A DNA stretch of 64,000 bases, from NCBI GenBank assembly GCA_951804985.1, contig OX638133.1:31521963-31585962 (forward strand). The letters are read 5' to 3'. A program made the position numbers and the translations under genes. Shown here piece by piece: positions 1-10,500 of the stretch (positions within the stretch are counted from its first letter, which is position 1; the number at the start of each line of letters is the position of its first letter). The notes under the pieces were generated by a model. It saw nothing but the letters and a program-made list of their open reading frames with translations, was not told the DNA's origin and did no database searches. This DNA comes from Dryomyza anilis (Eukaryota > Arthropoda > Insecta > Diptera > Dryomyzidae).

Positions 1-1134
1 TTCTAATTCAATTAGGTGTAATATTTGTTAATATAAAATCAAATGTGAAACCAATATTATCTTGAATAAAGTTAACATTTTTGGAATTCAATTTTATTGA
101 ATCATTTTAAAAAAATTACATTAAATGCATATAAAAAAAATGAATACTTATACATTATTGTAACTTTGAGAACATAATAATAAAAAAATATAAATGAGAC
201 AATATTTTTGAATTCGGTTCATATGGAATGTTCTCAAGATGTGCGTTTCAACACTTACAGTAGTGCACACTACTTCAGTGCACACTGATTAATCTAATCA
301 AGTAAATTGGAAGAGAGTATAATAGATTACACTCAAAAGACATAAATGAATACTGCACTGTACTCCTTTGTTTCAGAACAAAACATGTGCACTACTTGAC
401 GTTATGGAATATGACCGTGTTATTCAGAAATAAATATACTGCAGTGCACTCGTTTGGCTTTAGATCGAGACTTATTAGTTTTTCTACACGCATAGAAAAA
501 ATTTGTTTGCCGCAAACATAATATATTTGAAATCGTAAATTTGATGTCTTTAACTGTGTTTTACATTCAATTAAAAAATTTTTAAATTTTTTTGTTTATA
601 ATTTGATGACATATGGTTATAAATAAAAACATATTTTTTTAAAAATTTTTGGAAATTCCTGTGTATAGCGTGTAACATAATATGTTTGCTTGAAAACATC
701 ATTTTTGTTTTCTTGTGTGTAGAACTGTGAATCGCCGCATAATCTGGTTGAAAAATGAACTCTGAACCAGCGTACTAAAATAAATTGGCAGTTCAATTAT
801 TCAAAGCAAAAACACTAAGAAAAAAGGTGAAATAAATAATATAGTTAAATAAAATTTATTTTTTTTAATATATCAAAATTGTATGAAAATTAAAGAATCG
901 AATTTTATTTTGATAAAACTAAAACTGTTCTAAATATTAAGTCAAATATTATGAGAGGTGAGTCAAAAAATTATGTTGTACACTATTTTAATTGTTTTAC
1001 TATTTATCCAATCTTTTTATTTTAAACTTTAAAAAATCGCAAAAAATTCCATTCAAATTTGGTCGGTAGAATTTTAAAAGTAAGCAGAATATAAATATTT
1101 TTATAAAAACAACTAAATAATTTAGTATACGGTT
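1..1134. other. AT-rich non-coding flank
   Basis: No coding exon is recognisable. Positions 255-450 hold several copies of AGTGCAC or its complement GTGCACT, described as a finding. Between 480 and 740 two imperfect inverted pieces (ctacacgcatag... and ...tgtgtgtagaac) hint at a decayed small TIR element, too degraded to delimit. Confidence 0.4.
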
Positions 1135-3018
1135 TTTATTTTTTCGCCCACTACTTCCAGAGATACAGTGGTTCAAATTTACGAAAATTGGCCAAAAATC
1201 ACGTTTATATGGTTGTTCATATTAGACATCTGCACAAATGGTTTTGAAGTTTCCTCTGCAAATATTCACTACTGCACTCTACAGTTTTGAGTTCATTTCA
1301 CAAATGACAATCGACAGTATTATAGTGATGTCTCTTTGAGCGACTTCACTTCACTTCAGTATTTGTTCATTGGTGTCAAGCACTGTCAAAACATCAAGCC
1401 ATTCAAAACATTCAATGTTTTGGAAAACACAACAAACGACAACACTGTCGCTGAAATGCTACAACGAATACAGTAGGTGCAGCGAGTGAGCGCAACGAGT
1501 AACGAGTGAGAAGACGAACATTGAAAACAACAACAAATCTGACGCTCGTTCGACGGCAGTAATGTTGTTATTGGTATTTATGTGTTAATAAAAAATACAA
1601 CAAACATTATTTAAAAAAAAAAAAATTGTTAAAAAAAAATGTTGTACGTCAAAAACAACGCTTTGGTCGAAAACCAATATATCAAAAAAAAAAAAAAATT
1701 AAATAATGAAAAAAATGTTTTTCGATAAATTAAAAACTTAATATAAAATATTATGTGATTTTCTTATACCTTTTGTTTTTTTCTATATTTCAATATTAAT
1801 GAAAATTCCTACTCTGTTCCTTAATCTAGTAAGAATGATAAAAAAAAAATGAAAAATGCACTAAGTACTCGGTGTCATAAGCAGTTCATTTCAGTATTTG
1901 AATGTTTATTGCACATCATCATAGACCTCTTCACTTTTTTTTTTTTTGCTTATGTTTTGTTTTGACAGTACTTGGTTCTTTGTTGTTGTGAGCAAGGCAT
2001 TCATTTGATTTTCAAGCATAGAGCTGACGACAGTAAATGTTTTGAAACGAAGTGAATGTCTTGAAGTGGGTTTCAAATGGACTTGTGCAGATGTCTATTC
2101 ATATTTCAATACCTCTTAAAGTTGAAATACCAGAAACTCCGTTGATGGCTCGTTTTAAAGCTAATAGAACAAGCTTTTATACCAATTAAGTGGTTATAAC
2201 TCATGCACTTCAAAATGGATGTCCCTAAAAAGGACCCTTTTTAAAATTCTGAAAAAAATCAAATATTTTGGTTGATTTAATATAAATGTTCATGCCAAAT
2301 TTTAAGATGGTATTTTGATGGCATCATATTTTAAAAATTAAACTTTTAAATTTTTACAAATTTTTTATATTGAAAAAAAAAATATATAATTTTTTCAAAA
2401 GTAAAATTTACAATAATTTTTCAATGATTTTGTAACTCTGATTTCGAAAATGGCGTTAGTTTCATCAAATTGTCTCTAGTTATTGAGATATATACCATTT
2501 ATCGAAAATCGTAAAAACTAAATGCCCAAATTAATATCTCAAAAACTAGATTGAATATGATAAAACTGACTTCATTTTAGAAATCAGAGTTACATATATA
2601 TTCAGGAATTATTACAACTTTTACTGTAGAAAAAAAAATTCTATATAAAAAATAAATAAAATTTAGAAAATTATTTTTTAAAATATGATGCCGTAAATCT
2701 ACTATCTTGAAATTTTGCACGAACATTTATAATAAATTGACGAAAACTTAGGATTTTTTGTCAGAATTTTAAAAGGGTCCTTTTTAAGGACATACATTTT
2801 GAAGTGAAAGGATAATGACCACGGACCACATGTTCACGTTTAGAAGTTACAACTTAATTTTTCTGAAAGCTTGTTTTCTTAGCATTAAAACTTTCTAGCA
2901 TTTCAAGTTTAAGAGATATTTAAATAAAAACAACCCTACAAAAGTGATTTTAGCACAATTTTTGTAACATTGACCCACTGTATCTCTGGAAGTAGTGATC
3001 GAAAAAAATAAAAAATTG
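1135..3018. mobile_element. Fold-back element P1 with arms of about 480 bp
   Basis: The left arm starts with CCCACTACTTCCAGAGATAC. The right arm ends with its near reverse complement at about 2970-3002. Between them, matched blocks (CACTTCAAAATG.ATGTCC, AAAAAGGACCCTTTT, GGCATCATATTTTAAAAA) occur in inverted order on both sides of a centre near 2490-2520. Arms look roughly 75-80% identical by eye. No coding capacity. The left arm is interrupted by a separate TIR element (1223-2097), so P1 is the older insertion. A half copy lies at 20811-21070. Superfamily unknown. Confidence 0.7.
1223..2097. mobile_element. TIR element R1 (875 bp) nested in P1
   Basis: Ends are TAGACATCTGCAC at the left and GTGCAGATGTCTA at the right, an inverted pair. 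Directly outside both ends is the same 7-bp word TTCATAT (1216-1222 and 2098-2104), a target-site duplication. Removing R1 rejoins the P1 arm. The interior has further imperfect inverted blocks (CAAGCACTGTCAAAACA against TGTTTTGACAGTACTTG) and poly-A/T stretches, with no transposase. A second copy, inverted and lacking one end, is at 48275-49018. The superfamily is not settled by a 7-bp duplication. Confidence 0.8.
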
Positions 3019-3504
3019 GTCAGTACATATCTGGAGACCATTTATCAGTTGCCCAAATTTTATTGAAATCCAAAAGGTAAAAACTCAAATTTGACTTTTT
3101 TTGGTCGATTTGGTTTGGAATGGGCCATACTCAAAATAATTTCAAAGACATTTCATTAACTATATTTTTTTTTTAATTTTTATTTTCGTAAAATACAACA
3201 ATAATTCATAAAATACACAAAACATTTGTAATTTCTTTTTTTACAAAATATTTTTTACAAAATATTTGTCATATTCGTAGTTTAAAATAACAACAAAATT
3301 ACAAATATTTTGTTAAATTACGAGTCTTCTTATATTGTTTTTTATTACGATTATATATAAATAAACTGTACATTTACTTATATATATAAAATATAAAATG
3401 TATTGGCATTTTTGAAAGTATTTATCAAAACAAAGAAATGAAGAAATGTCAAAAAATGCCTAATTCCAAATCATACGTGTACATATTTGTATCATGTGTT
3501 CTAA
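3019..3504. other. AT-rich spacer
   Basis: Simple A/T-rich sequence with ATTTGTAATTT-like repeats between P1 and the first SINE. No exon, RNA gene or clear repeat boundary seen. Confidence 0.4.
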
Positions 3505-3811
3505 TATAATAATAATAGTTTGAAACTACAGTCCTATAAGAACTTAGGCCGAGCTCACTCACCATTTTGAGCTGTGCGTGTTATATTTGTACTCAAAGTG
3601 ATGGGACCTACAGTTTTGCCGAATCCGTACGGCGGGTTAGAGCTTTTCATGGGCAATGTTTTACTCTTGTATGTTTGCCATTTACTGCCGAGAGGTAGCG
3701 CGGTATAGACAAATGTTTCTATGAAAAGATGTTGTTAGCTCCAGTGCTGGCTTGAACCGGGGACCTTTCGGCTCGCAGTCCAACGCACTAACCACTGAGC
3801 TACCGCGGCTA
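3505..3811 (-). mobile_element. tRNA-derived SINE, copy S1
   Basis: Read on the minus strand it begins AGCCGCGGTAGCTCAGTGG, a pol III A box. About 35 nt later comes GGTTCAAGCC, a B box. A roughly 230-nt non-tRNA body follows, ending in a (TAT/TTA) tail at the low-coordinate end. Compared with the other five copies it carries several substitutions (for example GTTTGAAACTACAG for GTTTGGCACTACAG), so it is one of the older copies. Confidence 0.85.
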
Positions 3812-4592
3812 ATAAAGGTTAATAGTTATTTTATTACTGATCTCTGGTAAAAATCTAAAGAAAAAATAATTGTAAAAACAAGTCACATTTCGATTAAGAT
3901 TTTATTTTTTTATAATTATTAAATTTTTTGTGTTTAGTACAAAATCAAAAATGAAAATATATGATAAAAAAAAATAATAACATTGAAAAATCTCTGACAT
4001 TGTTCAACTTTCTAGTACTGCTCTCAGTCATATCTATTACCTCAGCAAACATAACATCATCATCTCGACATAGACATTGCTCCAACTGGTTGCTTCTACC
4101 GGCAGCCGCTTGAGCACCTCTACACCGCAACCGCACAACCACTATACGATTTATTTCATTTTTTTTGAATGATGCCCACGTTAAGACTGAAACAGCTGAG
4201 TGCTAACATTTTACACTATACTTGACTTTGCTCTTTTGTTGCTATTTTTTTATGCGCTTGTTTTGTGTTTGAAAAATATAACAATATTAATTTCAGTTTT
4301 AGCAAAGTATGATACAACTCGTCCCACCAAGAGTTTAGTGAGTTCGTAACCGTGGTCAATGAAACAACGTGATTTGTAGTTGCTCCGATTTGCAAAACGA
4401 CTAAGTGTGTCACGTGTTTCAAAAATTATTTCATTATTTAGATTTAATTGAAGTATACAAGGTGTGAAAGTGCAAATTGTGACATCATTGCTACAAGAGT
4501 CTGTAGTATACGACTAAAGTTTTTGTTACTTTGACTATAAAGTTAGTCAGCATTACCATTTACGCACCATCGAAAAGGCAGCTATACTAAAA
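3812..4592. other. 5' flank of the Tsp42El-like gene
   Basis: Contains the presumed promoter and 5' UTR. A TATAAA lies at 4536-4541, 52 nt before the ATG, but without a well-placed initiator, so the start of transcription is not assigned. Open frames here on the minus strand have no recognisable protein character. Confidence 0.35.
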
Positions 4593-7500
4593 ATGGGCTG
4601 TGCGACGGGTGCCATTAAGTACTCACTCTTCATATTCAATACCCTTTGGGCGGTAAGTATTTGAAATATATGAAAATTACATTTTTAAATTTAATTTTTA
4701 AAACTATTAAAATTCGATTGCAGCATATAGCGTACACCTTGAAAGATGATATCATCTCATTAATATATACGCATTGTTGATGTTGATGTGGATGTTATTG
4801 TTATTTTACGAGTTTAACCTTGCTTAACGCGCATAAATTTACCATGACTTTGTTTTAGTTTATATACTATCTTATGAAGAAGTGAATATGACATTTTGTT
4901 GTATGACGTTATATATTTTTGAAGTCATTGCTAAACCGGATTTTTAAATTTAAACCTATTTAAAACATTTATAGCTTCAGTTCAGATGCACAAATGTTGT
5001 TTTAAAAAGTTACAAAATTTCAGAATCATTTGCAGATCTTTTTATATACAATTATTTGTATACAAAAATAATCTTATTTTTATTATATCCGTAGTCACTT
5101 GATAAACGTATTACCAAGTTTTTCCTTTGACGAGGAATATATTAAATGCGAAATTTTTGTTTTGTCTATATCATCAGATAAGTTTTTTATTGTACTATAG
5201 ACATTTTAAGAAAAATTTCAACCACAACCGAAAAACAACACAAACCGAATGCGCAAATCTTTGGTATTACAGTCGATTTGAAATCTGAAATCTAAATATT
5301 TACATGAACATTTTATATGAAATATTTATAAATTTACGTTACATGAGGTTGGCATTAGGTTGTAAGAACGAAAAGTTAGTTGTCACAACCAATTTCAACC
5401 CGTTAAAACAAATTTTCTTCAAATTTGTTGGCGTTTGCAATACTAGCCTGTACACACTCCAAATTGTTCTAAAACTGTTCTCAAATTTTTCGAAATTGTT
5501 TGTAGTCCATACTACAACTCATTTAGTTTTGACAATAACAAACGACTCAACGGTTGAGAGAACCGAGAAAGTTGGTTGGGCAAAGTGTTGGTTGGCGCAA
5601 CAAATCTCTAGTCTGTGGGTGTAAATATACCAATTTTTCATGTATCGTATTAATTAACTTTGAAGACATAAAGATACAAAATACTATTTTCTATCTTAAT
5701 TAATATATCCAAGGCTTAAAAATACAAATATTGTTTTTTGCATAAGGGTTTTGCATAAGGGTTCCTTCCCTATTGTCCCGTCCGGAATAAGCAAAATATA
5801 CATTTATTATTATATTTAACAAAAACAAAATTATAGATAGTTGAGCCTGCTATTTCCAAATCAGAATTACCTCCATATTTTCAAAATGCAGACTTCGATT
5901 TTCCAGTAATTCTATATTATTTTTTATAGCCCGTTGATATCGGTCTCCTCCGGATCTTTGAGTATAAAAATGTAAATAACATTTTTAATAAAATCTTTAA
6001 AAACGTAGCAAATTGCTGCACGCAACAACAACTTTGGCAAAATCTTGAGTTGATGCAGTTTTTGCATTTTTGCTTTTGGTTCGTTCTTCAATGCACATAA
6101 TTCTTATTGTGTTTATTGGAGAAGGAAACCTTAAGCGACTTGAAATGTAGAATCTGTAGAAAAAGATCGCTTATGAAGGGGCTTGGCTGCCTCTGAAACA
6201 GCTGTACGATCTGCCACTCAATGCATTTTGCCAATTGTTTGTTGTTTTTATTGGTTGGTACAAAACACCCAATTTGTACTGACTGGACCTTGAGCACGTT
6301 AAGACAATATCTTTAAAAAAAATTAATAAAATAAAATCGTGGCAATAAATCCAGAGAAAGACGCAATTCGCTGGACTCGGATTCGAATACCCGTTCGGAC
6401 ATGAGCACTAGACTGACAATGGAATATCATGATTTCGAATTGAGAGGAGGTCACCCCCTAGAAATGCTCTATTGGATGAGAAAATCGATGTGAAGAATTT
6501 TCAGCGAAATCCGAATATGGGAAATGGAACCGCCGGTACCTCAAAGTAGGCGTTTTCGTACCAAAATCAAAAATTTTAAAATTGTATTCAAATTATGTCT
6601 CTCAAACACATAAAACTAAAAAAAAGTGGGTAAGTCATCAGTTGGAAAATTTTATTAGCTTTTCAACAAACTATATATAAAAAAAATCGGATAAAAAATA
6701 CGGAAGCAGTGATTATTTTAAGAGGCATGCTTCGTTTTTTATTTTTATCAGTCACGCCAAGCCTGAAACACTTTATACTCAAAATTTCGATTCCCAACAC
6801 AAATTTATTTTGAATATGTTTTTGACATCCCTTGCGATTATTTTAGGTTAAAAAAAAAATTGTAGACTTTTTTAAATAAAGAATTTTTCAATAAGTGCGC
6901 TACAAAAGTTTTTTTAAGGGTTTTTCAACAGGGACGCTACAAAAGTAGAGCGACAGGGACAGCAAACAACGCCATATTTCTTGGCGTTCTTTTGACATTT
7001 CTCTTTAATAAGGTTTGCTATTTTGTAATGGAAAGATATACGAGCCAACAACGAGTCGAAATTATTAAAATTTACTACCGAAATTCGAATTCGTATATCT
7101 TATATAGCAATATAAATGTATTTTTTAATGCAGTTTTTACTATTTTTTTTAGTAATTAATAATTAATTTTAATAATTTAATTTCATCTTAAAATAATCAC
7201 AAGGGATGTTAAAAACATATTTAACAAAAAAAAAAAAAAATGGGATGGGCATCTACTTTTGAGATTAATTTATTTCGGGCCAGGCGTAACTGGTGAAAAA
7301 TAAAAATGAAGGAAGGATTTTGTATCCGATTTTTTTCATTTATAGTTTGTTGATATGCTAATAAAATTTTCGAACAGATGACATATCCACATTTTTAGTT
7401 TATTGCGTTTGAGGGACGTCATTTCAATTCAATTTTGAAATTGTTAATTTAGGTACGAAAACGCCTACTTTGGGGTCCCGGCTGGTCCATTTCCAATATT

Positions 7501-10500
7501 CGGATTTCGCTGAAAATTCTCCACATCGATTTTCTTATTCAATAGAGCATTGCTAGGGGATGACCTTCAAAATCAAACTTGATGATTTTTGTTTCATAAA
7601 AAGTCATTGTCAGTCTAATGAGCACTCGTTGGAAATTAATCAGAAACCTTAGGGAACACGACTACATACAGTACAATCGATATAATCTTTCTGTAGTTTA
7701 ATATAAAATATATCGTCGTTGTAGAATAAAAGTCAACAAATACATTTTCAAAATGCCAAATATTCATTTACTAAAATATTTATAAATCTGTCAATTTTTA
7801 ATTGATGATCCCAATTTTTTTTACCACATGATAAGAAAATGTTAATCTATCAATTGATTTTTCAACTTTAAAAATGCATCATTTACTTTTTCATAATAAT
7901 GTATTTGGTGACTTTTCGTTCTTTCAGTGCACTTTACTAGATATATAAAGAAGCGTAATATTTAACTATATAAATTACATCATATTCTATCAATTCGAAA
8001 TGCGAATTGAATAATCATTTTAAGATGATGACATCAAATGATCACTTATAACACGTGTCGTCAGAAACACCGGAAGTTCATAGACTACTGAATCACGAAA
8101 TCTTCACTTGTGTAGTCATTATATACACAAAGAAAATTCTACAATTTAATGAATATGTTTTTTTTTTAGCAATTATTCATTTAAATCTTTTTAATCACTA
8201 AATAAAAATTATGAGTTTGTGCGAGTTTCGGTTTTTCTTTCGATCACTATTCGAGAACCGGTAATCGAAAAGTTGCTAATCATTCGATTTATCATATTTT
8301 TGCTTGCTGTCATTCAATTTAGTTAAATTAAGATTGCACGAAAATTTGCTAAATTCTATAGTAAACACCGAAGTTTAGTCTTCAAATTTTGACAATCTCG
8401 CTCATATTCTAAATATAAAAAAAAATAATCTAAGAAATTGTATATCGATGTATGTATTTGATCACTAATTTAATAAAATTTATATAAAAAATTGGTCGGT
8501 AAAAAAACTTCAACCATTGTTAGTTTAAAACTGTTGCAAATAATAGTTTATGTTAAGATAAAAATTATTATGATTAGAATATGTTTGTTAAATAAATGGT
8601 GAACACCCTAATAAAAATTGTAATATTGTCATGATTGGAAATAATTAAAGTATTTTTAGTTTGTCGTTACCCAAACTGTTCTGTGACCAACATATTCTGA
8701 TCCTTTTCTAACAGTGTTATTTCTACTAAATTAAATTCATTCCAAATTATTCCAAACACTTTGATATTATTAGGACATCATAAATGTTTATACAATTTCG
8801 GTTTACAATCATTATATGTTTTATGCACACAAATGTATTCTGTGTATATATAATAATGAAGAATTTCAACTAGTTATATACAAAATAAATTACTGAAAAT
8901 GGCGGGAAAATGAAATATTATACTCGAAATTAATAAAGAACAACTTAAATTTTATCGATTCGGTTCTAACCATAGTTTTAATCAGGTTGTCGTTATTCAA
9001 TGATTGGAATTATTATTATGGTAAATATGTTATTTTTAGTGACCTTATTGCTGAAATCATTGAATAATTGCAACAATTTCATACATCATGTAATGATTTC
9101 TGCAATAGGGTCACTTTTACATGATTACCACAAGAATAATTCTAATAATTGAATGATACCTTCAGCACATGATGAAGGCAATCACTTTTTATTGAGTGCT
9201 TGCCTCAAATACCATTTAGTCTATTTGATAATTTTCTTTCAAAACTAATTTTTTTGCTCAATAATTTTTATATTTTACTACACTCAGAAAAAAATTCACT
9301 CAAATCCCATTAAAATTGGTCAATAGGACAATTATTGATTTAATAATAATAATAGTTTGGCACTACAGTCCTGTATAGAACTTCGGCCGAGCTCTCTCAC
9401 CATTTTGAGCTGTGCGTGTTATATTTGTACTCAAAGTGGTGGGACCTACAGTTTATTGCCGAATCCGAACGGCGGGTGAGAGCTTTTCATAGGCAATGGT
9501 TTTACTCTCGTAGGTTTGCCATTTACTGCCGAGAGGTAGTGCGGTATAGAAAAATGTTTCTATGCAAAGATGTTGTTAGGCCCAGTCCAGGCTTGAACCG
9601 GGCACCTTACGGCTCGCATTCCAACGCATTAACCACTGAGCTATCGCGGCTACAATAGTATTTAATACTATACAAAAATATTTTTTTTCATTTTCCATTG
9701 AATTTGGCAATGTCATGGTATTTTCTAGTATTTAATGGTATTTTCCGATTCAAGTAATAATTTATCCTATTGACTATTTTTAATAGTACAAAACTATTAT
9801 TTGTATAGTATTTTTCTCTCGGTGTAACCAATAAATAAATGTAATTCTATGAAAATTCTGTCGCAAATTCTTGTCGCATTTAAAAATCATGCAAATAATA
9901 TCTCAAGTAAATTAAAATTTAAAATGCCTTTCATATTATCTAACATGTTTTGACATTAATTTTAGTTCGAAATGATACTTGTTAATAACGAATATTAATT
10001 GATATGAACGTTTATGAATATTGAAAAATCGTATTAACTGTAGTAGACTAAAATATTATATATTATTCAGGCACAAGTGAGTTTAGAAATTGGTTTAAGA
10101 AAATTTAAAACACAAATACAGAGTTTGTTTTGAATGCTGTATTTTTTCTACCCGTTCCGGAACTCAAACATATATCCGGAAATATACCCTAAATATTTCT
10201 GAAAAATATTGAAAAACATTTCAGTGGAATTGAAATTTTAGTTAGAAAAAAATAGACTTGAATTGTCTGTTCTATCATTAGTAGAAATTTGCACGATGAG
10301 CCATCGGGAAATGATCGGGTTTTCGTTGTGTATGCCCTATTAGAGAAAAAATGATCATTGCCTTTGCATGCCCTTATCATGCTTACTATAGCAGGATTTA
10401 CATTATCTAAACAGTCAATGTTCCCGATCATAGCTACATTATTTGTTCCTCATAACGAAATTAGTATCAGGCAATGATCGAGATTAATGAAAGAAACCCT

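Noticed and set aside
1223..2097. R1 as a promoter or gene because of its mixed composition
   Set aside because: Inverted ends, flanking 7-bp duplication and a second copy at 48 kb show it is a transposable element.
5304..5624. 106-codon frame in Tsp42El intron 1
   Set aside because: No recognisable domain, low-complexity hydrophobic residues, and it lies inside an intron among decayed repeats.
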